Assembly: GCA_002455215.1 (NCBI GenBank) | Contig: DKKK01000129.1 | Location: 13,602-25,537 of the forward strand | Reading direction: 5' to 3' | Source: Anaerolineales bacterium UBA6668 | Lineage (GTDB): Bacteria > Chloroflexota > Anaerolineae > Anaerolineales > UBA6668 | Length of the DNA stretch: 11,936 nucleotides | Shown here: piece after piece, positions 1 to 6,511 of the stretch | Position numbering within the stretch: position 1 is the stretch's first letter | Layout of the letters: each line of letters starts with the position of its first letter | The notes under the pieces: generated by a model | The model's input: the letters and a program-made list of their open reading frames with translations, nothing else | Told to the model about the DNA's origin: nothing | The model's database searches: none | Position numbers and translations under genes: made by a program

Positions 1-405
1 GCTGGCAATGCCTATCGCACCGTAAAAGGCGCACCGCCGCACCGCCGTTGGCGTTGGGCGCTGTTAATTGCTGGCATTCATGTGGTTGGCGCACTCGCCG
101 CCGCCATTTTTGTGCCCAGCAAACCCGATAGTCTCCCAATTTGGAAGCTAATTATGCTAGAACTGACCACCATCAGTAATATTGTTTATGGTGTGGTATT
201 GATTTTGTTGGCTTTGCAAAACCGCGCCGTGTCACTGGCTATTATCTTTGGGGTGTGGTTAGCGCTCATTTTTGTCTTGCAAGGTTTAGCTCGCGCCACC
301 GACCATAGCGAAACCGCGCAATGGTTAGAACAAGGGCTAAACACTGTGGGACAGGCTAGTTATGCTTGGGCGGCGTGGCAGTTGTTGAAGAAGGTGCGGA
401 AATGA
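1..405 (+). CDS. Small integral membrane protein, C-terminal part (5' end outside window)
   Basis: The frame is open from the first base, so the gene starts upstream of the window; the internal GTG at 82 is not needed as a start. The visible 134 residues begin with a basic stretch (PPHRRWRW) followed by about four hydrophobic segments: residues ~20-37, ~49-70, ~77-96 and a weaker one near ~113-129. The protein ends in a basic tail (LLKKVRK). This is the layout of a small polytopic inner-membrane protein with positively charged cytoplasmic ends. I do not recognise the family, and no catalytic or binding motif is visible. The stop codon overlaps the ATG of the next gene (ATGA at 402-405), so the two are almost certainly co-transcribed and translationally coupled. 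A role related to the downstream amidase and CoA-transferase is only suggested by this coupling. Confidence 0.7.
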   Translation, partial: AGNAYRTVKGAPPHRRWRWALLIAGIHVVGALAAAIFVPSKPDSLPIWKLIMLELTTISNIVYGVVLILLALQNRAVSLAIIFGVWLALIFVLQGLARATDHSETAQWLEQGLNTVGQASYAWAAWQLLKKVRK

Positions 406-1040
406 GCAATTCTAACTTGAACCAAAACTACAAAGGCGTTTTTGACAACCGATTGGGTTTTGGTAAAAAGCCTGCTTTATTGATTGTAGATTTTATCAAC
501 GCCTATACCACAGTCGGCTCTGCTTTGTTTGCGCCAGATGTCGTGACGGCGGTACAAAATACCGTGCCACTTCTGCAAAAAGCCCACGACAAACACATTC
601 CGGTCGTGTTTACCAAAGTGCTGTATGCCTCTAACGGGCGCGATGGCGGTATTTTTGTCAAAAAAGTGCCTGTCTTACGTACTATGGTTGTTGGTGAACC
701 ACTGGCAGAGTTAGTTCCCGAACTGCCTCCCAGCGAAGAAGATGTGGTTTTGGTGAAACAATATGCCAGCGCATTTTTTGGCACATCTCTGGCGGCGGCG
801 TTAACTGCCGAGGGTGTGGACACATTGTTGTTGTGCGGCTGTTCGACCAGTGGCTGTATCCGCGCAACGGCGGTCGATGGGCTACAGCACGGATTTCGGG
901 TGATGGTTCCTGAAGAGTGCGTAGCAGACCGGCACAGCGCACCCCACCAAGCCAACTTGTGGGATATCAATAGTAAATACGGGGATGTGGTCACTTTGGC
1001 AGAGACTTTGACTTACTTAGACAACCTGCCACCCGCATAG
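402..1040 (+). CDS. Isochorismatase-family cysteine amidohydrolase (N-carbamoylsarcosine amidase-like)
   Basis: This is a 212-residue cytoplasmic hydrolase. The start is the ATG at 402, overlapping the previous stop and preceded by GAAGAAGG at 387-394; a longer in-frame start at 366 would lie inside the upstream gene. The Asp-Lys-Cys triad of the family is complete: D30 in ALLIVDFINAY, K119 in VVLVKQYASAFFGT, and nucleophile C152 in LLLCGCSTSGCIRATAVDG. The block around C152 and the later segment GFRVMVPEECVADR plus DINSKYGDVV are typical of the N-carbamoylsarcosine amidase branch, which also contains maleamate amidohydrolases. Family members hydrolyse a C-N bond of an amide or carbamoyl compound through a Cys thioester, usually releasing ammonia. 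The exact substrate is not determinable here. The CoA-transferase downstream suggests the acid product may be activated to a CoA ester. Family assignment is firm; the sub-branch is less so. Confidence 0.9.
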   Translation: MSNSNLNQNYKGVFDNRLGFGKKPALLIVDFINAYTTVGSALFAPDVVTAVQNTVPLLQKAHDKHIPVVFTKVLYASNGRDGGIFVKKVPVLRTMVVGEPLAELVPELPPSEEDVVLVKQYASAFFGTSLAAALTAEGVDTLLLCGCSTSGCIRATAVDGLQHGFRVMVPEECVADRHSAPHQANLWDINSKYGDVVTLAETLTYLDNLPPA

Positions 1041-1060
1041 TCCCCAACCCTTTAAACTGC

Positions 1061-1080
1061 CGAGATATTTGATAATCTCG
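1061..1080 (+). promoter_or_regulatory. Short intercistronic inverted repeat
   Basis: CGAGAT (1061-1066) and ATCTCG (1075-1080) form a 6-bp perfect inverted repeat around an A+T-rich 8-base centre. It sits in the 64-base gap between the amidase and the CoA-transferase. There is no T-tract, so it is a poor terminator. It could be an mRNA processing or stabilising hairpin, or an operator half-site pair. Chance occurrence is possible at this arm length. Confidence 0.25.
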
Positions 1081-1104
1081 CACAACATTCAAAAAAGAGA
1101 TATT

Positions 1105-2301
1105 ATGAAAGCTTTACAAGGAATTCGTGTACTGGATATGACTCACATGCTGAGTGGTCCCTACGCTGGGATGATGCTGGCGGATTTGGGGGCAGAAACC
1201 ATCAAGGTTGAACCGCCTATCACGGGTGAAGGCACACGCCGCTTGCTCGAAAAAGATCCGCAAAACAGCCTGAATGGTATGGGAGCGTATTTCCTGACGC
1301 TCAATCGTAATAAAAAGAGCGTTGCTATTGATTTGAAGTCGGACGAAGGACTGGCACTTTTCTACGAGTTGGTGCGGCATTCGGATGTGGTGCTGAATAA
1401 CTTTAGCGCCGGTGTCACACGCCGTCTGAAAATCCACTATGAAGACCTTTGTCAAATCAATCCGCGCATTATCACGTGTACGATTACCGGCTTTGGTGAG
1501 AGTGGTCCTGAGCAAAACCGAGTTTCGTTTGATATGGTGGCGCAGGCAATGGGTGGCGGAATGAGCATTACCGGGCAGGTGGGCAATCCGCCCACTCGCG
1601 CAGGAATCCCCATTGGTGATTTGGGCGGGGGTATGATGGCAATTATCGGCATATTGGCGGCATTGCAAGCGCGACAGACCACCGGGCGTGGCCAGCATGT
1701 GGATATTTCGATGCTGGATGCGCAAATTAGCCTGCTCAACTATATGGCAACGATGTACTTTTTGAGCGGCGAAATTCCCGACAAACTAGGCAATGCCCAT
1801 TTTGTTCACGTACCCTACAACACATTCCCCACCAACGATGGGTATATCATTGTTGCAGTAATCACCGATAATTTTTGGCGAGCCTTGATGGATTTATTGC
1901 AATTGGCAGATTTGGATACGGAAGAAAATCAACGACAACCGGGTCGTTGGAAGAATCAAGAAATTATCAACGCCCGTTTGAGTGAAGTATTTCAATTGAA
2001 CAGCCAAGCCTATTGGGTGGAACAACTTTCTGCCGCCCGCATTCCCAATGCACCCGTGTATAACCTGGCACAGGCGGTTAATGACCATCAGGTGCAAGCT
2101 CGTAATATGGTGGTGGAAGTTGAATTGGCGCAAGGTGGGCAGGTAAAGATGCCGGGCAACCCGATTAAGCTTTCCGACACCTACGAAGATACCTTCTCTA
2201 GCCCACCTGCTGTGGGAGAGCACACCCTAGACGTATTGCGAGATTTATTGGGAAAAAGTGAAGCGGAACTTGCCCACTTACGCCAAAACAAGGTCATCTA
2301 G
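1105..2301 (+). CDS. CaiB/BaiF family (family III) CoA-transferase
   Basis: The protein has 398 residues, the normal length for family III. It would transfer CoA from an acyl-CoA donor to a carboxylic acid acceptor in the cytosol, via an aspartyl-CoA anhydride. The N-terminus MKALQGIRVLDMTHMLSGPY followed by LADLGAETIKVEPP is the classic opening of the family (CoA-binding Rossmann part). Further family landmarks are the N-x-NK-x-S block (NRNKKSVAIDLKS) at ~67, the DVVLNNF segment at ~95, and GFGESGP at ~129. The catalytic aspartate is D143 in SFDMVAQAMGG, and GRGQHVDISMLDA lies near residue 200. ATG 1105 is preferred over an upstream TTG at 1069 because homology begins there and AAGAGA lies just upstream. 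The gene follows the amidase by 64 bases on the same strand, so an operon is likely. Formyl-, carnitine-, succinyl- or mesaconyl-type substrates cannot be told apart from sequence alone. Confidence 0.92.
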   Translation: MKALQGIRVLDMTHMLSGPYAGMMLADLGAETIKVEPPITGEGTRRLLEKDPQNSLNGMGAYFLTLNRNKKSVAIDLKSDEGLALFYELVRHSDVVLNNFSAGVTRRLKIHYEDLCQINPRIITCTITGFGESGPEQNRVSFDMVAQAMGGGMSITGQVGNPPTRAGIPIGDLGGGMMAIIGILAALQARQTTGRGQHVDISMLDAQISLLNYMATMYFLSGEIPDKLGNAHFVHVPYNTFPTNDGYIIVAVITDNFWRALMDLLQLADLDTEENQRQPGRWKNQEIINARLSEVFQLNSQAYWVEQLSAARIPNAPVYNLAQAVNDHQVQARNMVVEVELAQGGQVKMPGNPIKLSDTYEDTFSSPPAVGEHTLDVLRDLLGKSEAELAHLRQNKVI

Positions 2302-2323
2302 GCGTGGGTTAAGCTTGGCAGGT

Positions 2324-3664
2324 TTATGGAGAAACAGAACCTTTCGCAATGACAAAATATTCTGCCGAGCCGGTGTCGAAGGGGGTTGGGATGGGAACTC
2401 GCACAATGTAAGGCACACTCTCGTTGGGCGCAATCCGCCCAGACAGGGTTGTGCTTCCCATAGCTATTACTTGTCCGTTAGTCTTACTGCGGAAGCCAAT
2501 CAGCACGGAAATATTGTCAACAGGGGCTGGGGAAGTGTTTACTACTTGTCCGCTAAAAACGCCTTGGGTCGTTTCAAAGGTGTTGCTGTTGCCGTTGGTG
2601 CTTAGAACGGCAAGTGGCGTATTGCTCGGTTGACTATAAAATTCATTAATGCGCACGGTGTAGCTTTGTGCCACACTGCGTAAAGTTGCACTGGTATTGA
2701 GCGCCTGCCATGCGCTCAAATCGTAAGGGAGTGTTTCGCCAGGCGCAAGGTTGATAAAAGGTAAGTCGGTGTAGGTGGCATCCAGCACGTTATTTTCCGC
2801 ATTGTAAAACGTGCCCATCAGGCGCACAGCAAGCGGGTTTGTCCCTTCATTCGTCACTTCCCCCACTACATGCATTTGGTTTAGCCCATCAATATAGTAG
2901 TAGAGCGGCTTAAGGGAAAGGGGCGCGGGGTTCAAGGCTTGAGCAAAGCGAGCATCAATAAACACTTGCGAAGTAAAACCTTCCGGCAACTGGGCAGGGG
3001 CATTGATGGAAATGCGAAAGGGTCCGCTCTTGCCGGGCTCAATGTAGTTGGTGACTACCTGCGCTCCGCCGCTGGTCAACAAAGAATTATCGGGTTGGTA
3101 GACTGCCGCGGCTACACTATCCACTTGCACCGGGTTGGGCGAATTATTGATGAGTTCACCGGCGATGTGTATGGTGCCACGTTCATCTACGCTCATTAAC
3201 ACGTGGTCAGCCGATACGGATGGGCGTTGTAGGGTATCGGCGGGGGAAGCATTGATGACCCGCGCTTCGTAGCGAGACGCGCCGACTAATTCTTGATTAA
3301 TCACTGCTACGAAGGGCGCTGTTTCTTTGGGTGCTAGCGTGCGTAAGCCGGAAGTTGCATTGCCTTTATAAAGGGAGACGTTATTACCGTCAAAAATTTC
3401 GATTTCCAGCAAAATATTGCTTACTGCCACATCCGTTGGGTTACTTAGCATTCCGGCAATGCGCAATTGCCCAAAGCTATCGACAAACCCAACATATTGG
3501 CTGATTTCTAAGAATAAGGGTGCGGCTTGGGCAGTGGCATCAGCGGTGGGTAAAGCTGGGGTCACTACAACTACATCCGGCTGTCTTGCGCCTAACTGAC
3601 AAGCCCAACTGCTCATAAGTAGGAAAGAAATGGGTATAAGTGAGAGAATGCGCTTTGGGAGCAT
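2324..3664 (-). CDS. Probable lipoprotein with four FxLYD-like repeat domains
   Basis: This 446-residue exported protein begins with MLPKRILSLIPISFLLMSSW and then AC at 21-22, a signal peptide with a plausible but imperfect lipobox (SWAC, Cys22). After a low-complexity Ala/Pro/Thr linker come four similar domains at about 52-139, 152-239, 254-341 and 360-445. Each carries a strand motif of the type h-x-h-x-G-x-h-x-N (RIAGMLSN, HIAGELIN, HVVGEVTN, FSGQVVN). About 40 residues later each has a turn such as LAPKETAPF, IEPGKSGPF, LAPGETLPY or IAPNESVPY. This pattern resembles FxLYD-type beta-sandwich domains of surface proteins. No enzyme motif is visible, so a structural or ligand-binding role outside the membrane is inferred. 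It converges with the CoA-transferase gene, with only 22 bases between stops and no clear terminator. The start ATG (3662-3664) has a weak ribosome-binding site. Confidence 0.8.
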   Translation of the reverse strand: MLPKRILSLIPISFLLMSSWACQLGARQPDVVVVTPALPTADATAQAAPLFLEISQYVGFVDSFGQLRIAGMLSNPTDVAVSNILLEIEIFDGNNVSLYKGNATSGLRTLAPKETAPFVAVINQELVGASRYEARVINASPADTLQRPSVSADHVLMSVDERGTIHIAGELINNSPNPVQVDSVAAAVYQPDNSLLTSGGAQVVTNYIEPGKSGPFRISINAPAQLPEGFTSQVFIDARFAQALNPAPLSLKPLYYYIDGLNQMHVVGEVTNEGTNPLAVRLMGTFYNAENNVLDATYTDLPFINLAPGETLPYDLSAWQALNTSATLRSVAQSYTVRINEFYSQPSNTPLAVLSTNGNSNTFETTQGVFSGQVVNTSPAPVDNISVLIGFRSKTNGQVIAMGSTTLSGRIAPNESVPYIVRVPIPTPFDTGSAEYFVIAKGSVSP

Positions 3665-3818
3665 AGGTAAATGGTTACGAATGAATAGCGAATATGTGCA
3701 AGTATCAAGCCTATTTTACCCGTAATAGGGATTTATGGCGCTATCTTAATCATTTTGTTTGAATAACGCCAAAGGCATGCAGACTAGCCAAGCTCAGGAA
3801 TGGCACTGCGCTTTTTTA
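3665..3818. other. Intergenic leader of the lipoprotein gene with weak inverted repeats
   Basis: This stretch separates the end of the small cysteine protein gene from the start of the lipoprotein gene, both on the minus strand. It holds two weak palindromes: CCTATT (3710-3715) with AATAGG (3724-3729), and GGCGCTAT (3737-3744) with ATAACGCC (3763-3770). The second has one mismatch that becomes a G-U pair in minus-strand RNA. Neither is followed by a convincing T-tract. The lipoprotein promoter should lie here, but I see only a poor candidate (TTGATA with a weak -10) on the minus strand. Confidence 0.35.
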
Positions 3819-4010
3819 TTAGGAAAAAAACGCAACTTTCGTGTGTGCCGAATATAGCTTTCGCTCTACCGATACTTCGACTGGCTCTTCAAACGCGCAG
3901 GGTATCTCAGGGTGACCACTTGCCTTACAATAAGGATAGTCCACGTTTGCGTGAATATTCTCCATTGTCAGAGAAAAGTCGCAGTTGGGGCAGGTGAGCG
4001 CAGTAGGCAT
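3819..4010 (-). CDS. Small cysteine-containing (zinc-ribbon-like) protein, 63 residues
   Basis: The frame starts at ATG 4008-4010, 11 bases after the stop of the TIGR03943-family gene, and reads MPTALTCPNCDFSLTMENIH at its N-terminus. Cysteines at 7 and 10 form a CPNC knuckle; C28 (PYCKASGH), H33 and C38 (IPCAF) could complete a metal site, although the second half is not a standard CxxC. The tight spacing and same strand argue that it is the last gene of the operon with the AI-2E and TIGR03943 genes. No good ribosome-binding site precedes it, so translation may depend on coupling. The last ~14 codons are encoded partly by a copy of the dispersed ATATTCGGCAC repeat (3844-3857), so the C-terminus may be secondarily acquired or truncated. 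I do not recognise a named family. A longer in-frame reading beginning at 4217 lies inside the upstream gene and is rejected. Confidence 0.6.
   Translation of the reverse strand: MPTALTCPNCDFSLTMENIHANVDYPYCKASGHPEIPCAFEEPVEVSVERKLYSAHTKVAFFS
3844..3857 (-). repeat. Dispersed repeat, single copy of CTATATTCGGCACA (copy A)
   Basis: TGTGCCGAATATAG on the plus strand reads CTATATTCGGCACA on the minus strand. The same 14-mer (plus-strand orientation) occurs exactly at 6204-6217. Here it is a lone half without an inverted partner. It lies inside the 3' end of the small cysteine protein gene and about 180 bases upstream of the lipoprotein start. Confidence 0.7.
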
Positions 4011-4021
4011 ATTCTGTGAAG

Positions 4022-4780
4022 TTAGTTGTATAGGTAGGGGTTTTCGGGTTCGGGCACTTCTAAGATGGTATCTGCTTGCATCAGCGGGATTTGCTGTCCT
4101 TCGGCATACGTTCCTGTCATTGTGCCTTGCACCCGCACCCAGGTATTTTCCGGGAAGCGTGCCGCACTGTCGCTTTCGACAATCACCCCAATAGCAAAGG
4201 CATCCGCCACGCAACAACTGATGGTAAAGCGTGCGAGCAAAAATTGATTTTCCTTGAGACGCGTATCTCGGTAAACAAAACCGATTACATCTGCCGCTTC
4301 ACCCCCGAAGGTGGAGATGTCTGGGCTGTAGTTGTAGGCACGCACCCAATCCAGCACACTGCGCTCGGTTGAGAGCTGTGGTAATTGCATTGGGTCAATT
4401 CCTGTCCCCAAATTCTCGTTAATACCGCGGGTAAAAATGGCGTCAGCACTGAGCGAGCCGGACGGCGTCAGCACGCCCAATAGTAAAGGAACTAGCAAAG
4501 CAGTCAATAGCCAAGCGTTGGGACGATGGGTGTGTCCGTCATGTTCGTGGGGCTGTTCCTGTTCGTGAAGGTGCTGTAGCTCATGTGCCTTTTCTTTTTG
4601 GAACTCGCGATAACTTAGACCGCCCAGCAATAACAATAACCCAGCGCCAGAGAGTACGAGCGGGTCAAAACGAGACGCTATATAATTGTCTAAGCCACCC
4701 AATAGCCATTTGGAGATGATAAAAATCGCCAACCCGATCATCAGTGTGGCTTGTAAAATGCGAAAGGTTTTGATACTCAT
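4022..4780 (-). CDS. TIGR03943/DUF1980 family membrane protein (YcgQ-like)
   Basis: The protein has 252 residues. Hydrophobic segments at ~10-27, ~40-55 and ~88-104 form the membrane part; a soluble C-terminal domain follows. Between helices two and three lies a His-rich loop with seven histidines between residues 66 and 85 (including EHDGHTH). The C-terminal domain has the DVIGFVYRD strand at ~164-172, the pair C189-C190 in ARFTISCCVADA, and NTWVRVQGT at ~212-220, which are hallmarks of this family (DUF1980, B. subtilis YcgQ). Known relatives are usually encoded next to a DUF318-type permease (YcgR-like), with which they are thought to act in an uncharacterised membrane complex. Here the adjacent gene is instead an AI-2E family transporter, overlapping by ATGA. 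The His-rich loop and paired cysteines suggest metal binding, which is inference. Function is unproven for the family. Confidence 0.85.
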   Translation of the reverse strand: MSIKTFRILQATLMIGLAIFIISKWLLGGLDNYIASRFDPLVLSGAGLLLLLGGLSYREFQKEKAHELQHLHEQEQPHEHDGHTHRPNAWLLTALLVPLLLGVLTPSGSLSADAIFTRGINENLGTGIDPMQLPQLSTERSVLDWVRAYNYSPDISTFGGEAADVIGFVYRDTRLKENQFLLARFTISCCVADAFAIGVIVESDSAARFPENTWVRVQGTMTGTYAEGQQIPLMQADTILEVPEPENPYLYN

Positions 4781-6102
4781 GTACTTTCAGAAGCTTGTTT
4801 TTTAGTGAAGAAGGATTTAACCCTGGCGAGAATAATTTGAAGTGTATTGGTCTGAGGCTTTTGCTGGACAACCCGTTCGGGAAATGGGTCTAAATCAAAC
4901 AATTTGCGCCAAATATATAACACAAGCATTTTAATTGTGGCGAGAATAGGTGCACACAATAATACGCCTAATATTCCTGCGGTCGATGCCGCGGCTAGTG
5001 TACCAATAAATACGACGACTGGGTGTAAATCTAAGGCATTACTCATAATCCGTGGAACTAAGATGTAGTTTTCAAGTTGTTGTCCCAGAATGCCTAAAAC
5101 CAAAACAATGCCGGTAAGTGTGTAAGCATCCAAGCCCAAATAGTTGCTTTCTTGAGAAAAAGCTACAATGATAGTAAGGACAACTGTAACAGTTGGACCC
5201 AGGTACGGGATAAATTCTAAAAACGCGGCGGCAACTCCCAGACCGAAGGAGTAGTTCACCCCGACAATCGATGTTGTGGTGAAAGTGTACAACCCCATCA
5301 CTAAACAAAGGGTCAGTTGTCCGCGAAAGTAGGCATTCCAAATACGGTTAAACTCTGCGAATAGCTTATCCATATCATATTGATAGCCGGGTTGCCGAGC
5401 CAGTTTGCGCAAAACGGCAGTAAAGCGCGGCAAGTCTTTGGCTAAATAGAAGGAAACAAACAAAACCACCACAAACCAGCCGAGTTGGGCAACTGTATTT
5501 TGAGCGAATGTGGCAATGAATTCCCCACTATTGGTGAGTATTGGTTGTAATAGCTCAATTGCTTGTTTAGAGAGTGCATCGAAGTCTACAATATTGGTTT
5601 TCTCAATGATTGTAAAAGGTCCTAGCTTTACCCCTTGTTGCGCAAGTTGCTCAAACAGGCTAGAGACGATAATAATCCAGCGTGGCAAGTTTTCAATTAA
5701 AGCCTGCACTTGCTGAAACACAACAACGCCCAAAACGGTGACAGATACCACCATCACCAACAAAAAAAGGATGTACACAAACCCTAAAACAGTGGAGCGG
5801 GCAAACCGGGTGTGTCGGCTAATCCATTGTGTAAGGGGAAGCAGTAAATAGGCAATCAGCCCTGAAATGATGAGGGGTTGGATAAAATCCGTAAAGCGAT
5901 AAATTAAAAAAACGCCAGCTATCAACATGCAAATTACGACAATTATTTTTGCGGAACGCCCCCATTTGGGAGAAGTAAGTTCATAGTGTGAAGTTTCTTC
6001 GCTGGGTGAGGCAAGCCCTTCTTGCACATCGGCTTGCGCCATCAATGGAGATTTTCGTTGGTCATTTCTGGTTTCTGGTAAGGGCTGTATTGCTTGGGTC
6101 AT
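4777..6102 (-). CDS. AI-2E family transporter (PerM/TqsA-like permease)
   Basis: This is a 441-residue polytopic inner-membrane protein. A hydrophilic N-terminus of about 50 residues precedes hydrophobic segments at ~52-69, ~73-90, ~104-130 and ~203-220, then a C-terminal cluster from ~262 to ~398. Family landmarks are PLIISGLIAYLLLPL near 76-90, the loop FVSFYLAKDLPRF (~215-227), FRGQL (~259-263), the FLEFIPYLGP motif (~294-303), and GQQLENYILVPRI followed by LHPVVVFI (~340-366). The family includes the autoinducer-2 exporter TqsA and Na+/H+ antiporter-like members, so the substrate is open. The start ATG at 6100-6102 has AGGA at 6110-6113 on the minus strand, well placed; a second in-frame Met occurs at residue 21. 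It is the first gene of a minus-strand operon with the TIGR03943 protein and the small cysteine protein, and is divergent from htpG. Confidence 0.9.
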   Translation of the reverse strand: MTQAIQPLPETRNDQRKSPLMAQADVQEGLASPSEETSHYELTSPKWGRSAKIIVVICMLIAGVFLIYRFTDFIQPLIISGLIAYLLLPLTQWISRHTRFARSTVLGFVYILFLLVMVVSVTVLGVVVFQQVQALIENLPRWIIIVSSLFEQLAQQGVKLGPFTIIEKTNIVDFDALSKQAIELLQPILTNSGEFIATFAQNTVAQLGWFVVVLFVSFYLAKDLPRFTAVLRKLARQPGYQYDMDKLFAEFNRIWNAYFRGQLTLCLVMGLYTFTTTSIVGVNYSFGLGVAAAFLEFIPYLGPTVTVVLTIIVAFSQESNYLGLDAYTLTGIVLVLGILGQQLENYILVPRIMSNALDLHPVVVFIGTLAAASTAGILGVLLCAPILATIKMLVLYIWRKLFDLDPFPERVVQQKPQTNTLQIILARVKSFFTKKQASEST

Positions 6103-6174
6103 TTTATTTTCCTAAAACGGTACGGGTTTCTGTCCTTGCTATGCCTTGCCGGGGATAACCTAACAAGATGCGAA

Positions 6175-6218
6175 CTATATTCGACATGGGTTATATTCGT
6201 ACCTGTGCCGAATATAGG
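6175..6218 (+). repeat. Dispersed palindromic repeat unit (copy B)
   Basis: This is a 44-base unit: CTATATTCGACATGGG, then TTATATTCG (6191-6199), a short spacer, then TGTGCCGAATATAG (6204-6217). TATATTCG (6192-6199) and CGAATATA (6209-6216) are perfect 8-bp inverted arms with a 9-base spacer. The first word CTATATTCGACA also pairs with TGTGCCGAATATAG with one mismatch, so two alternative foldings exist. It aligns over its whole length with the unit at 6442-6485, with one single-base gap and differences concentrated in the loop. It lies about 75-115 bases upstream of the AI-2E transporter start. Confidence 0.8.
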
Positions 6219-6364
6219 TATGATTTTATTATCGCACACCTTAACCGGATGTGCTAGCTGGTTAGGATTACAAACAAAATGACACTTTCGATAGGATTCG
6301 TTGCTGAAAAATTTGGTGAGCCTGAAGATTACGCTTGTCATAAGAAAAAGGTGTAATGCTTGAC

Positions 6365-6375
6365 CATATTCGGCA
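6365..6375 (+). repeat. Dispersed repeat half-site CATATTCGGCA (copy C)
   Basis: CATATTCGGCA is identical to the left arm of the hairpin at 6459-6469. Its immediate left flank (GAC) differs by only one base from the left flank there (GGT). No inverted partner is nearby. It lies about 137 bases upstream of the htpG start. Confidence 0.55.
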
Positions 6376-6441
6376 ACAATCAATCTGAGCTGGTGTTAAT
6401 CTTTTTCTGACGTTTTGCCATTAAAATAGTGCGCGAATCCT

Positions 6442-6485
6442 TTATATTCGACACGGGTCATATTCGGCATATGTGCCGAATATGC
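6442..6485 (+). repeat. Dispersed palindromic repeat unit with perfect 11-bp hairpin upstream of htpG (copy D)
   Basis: The unit begins with TATATTCGACACGG (6443-6456) and continues into CATATTCGGCA (6459-6469), a TATG loop (6470-6473), and TGCCGAATATG (6474-6484). The last two words are perfect 11-bp inverted arms. The palindrome ends 27 bases before the htpG ATG, so it lies in the promoter core or 5' untranslated region. It is well placed to act as an operator or mRNA hairpin. It is not the CIRCE element bound by HrcA (TTAGCACTC-N9-GAGTGCTAA). Confidence 0.8.
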
Positions 6486-6511
6486 TTTCCCAATAACCGG
6501 AGACTATCGCT

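Larger units (their letters stand above)
6103..6511. other. 409-base divergent intergenic region between AI-2E gene and htpG, rich in palindromes
   Basis: No credible gene is present; a 94-codon minus-strand frame at 6099-6383 has no homology I recognise and covers repeat DNA. The region must hold promoters for both flanking genes. It contains three copies of the ATATTCGRCA repeat (6175-6218, 6365-6375, 6442-6485). A weaker hairpin has arms GCACA (6234-6238) and TGTGC (6250-6254). I could not pick a convincing -35/-10 pair for htpG: TTGCCA at 6415-6420 and TATATT at 6443-6448 are 22 bases apart, too far for a standard promoter. Confidence 0.6.

Noticed and set aside
503..994. 163-codon minus-strand frame opposite the amidase
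   Set aside because: Antisense shadow of a gene with complete catalytic motifs; its composition is what reversed coding sequence gives.
1114..1725. 203-codon minus-strand frame opposite the CoA-transferase
   Set aside because: Shadow of the clear CaiB/BaiF coding sequence; no family motif of its own.
2258..2605. 115-codon plus-strand frame overlapping the lipoprotein gene
   Set aside because: Overlaps the end of the CoA-transferase and the antisense of the repeat-domain lipoprotein; no recognisable sequence.
3808..3833. Terminator from GCG-C-TTTTTT / AAAAAAA-CGC at the end of the small cysteine gene
   Set aside because: Only a 3-bp G+C part, then an internal mismatch and A/T pairing; it also overlaps the last codons of the gene.
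6099..6383. 94-codon minus-strand frame upstream of the AI-2E gene
   Set aside because: Runs through the dispersed repeat, has no recognised motif, and overlaps the start of a well-supported gene that has its own ribosome-binding site.
6175..6485. CRISPR array from the repeated ATATTCG words
   Set aside because: Copies are few, unevenly spaced, palindromic and in varied arrangement; no regular spacers or cas genes.
6442..6485. CIRCE/HrcA heat-shock element before htpG
   Set aside because: The palindrome sequence and 4-base loop do not match TTAGCACTC-N9-GAGTGCTAA.
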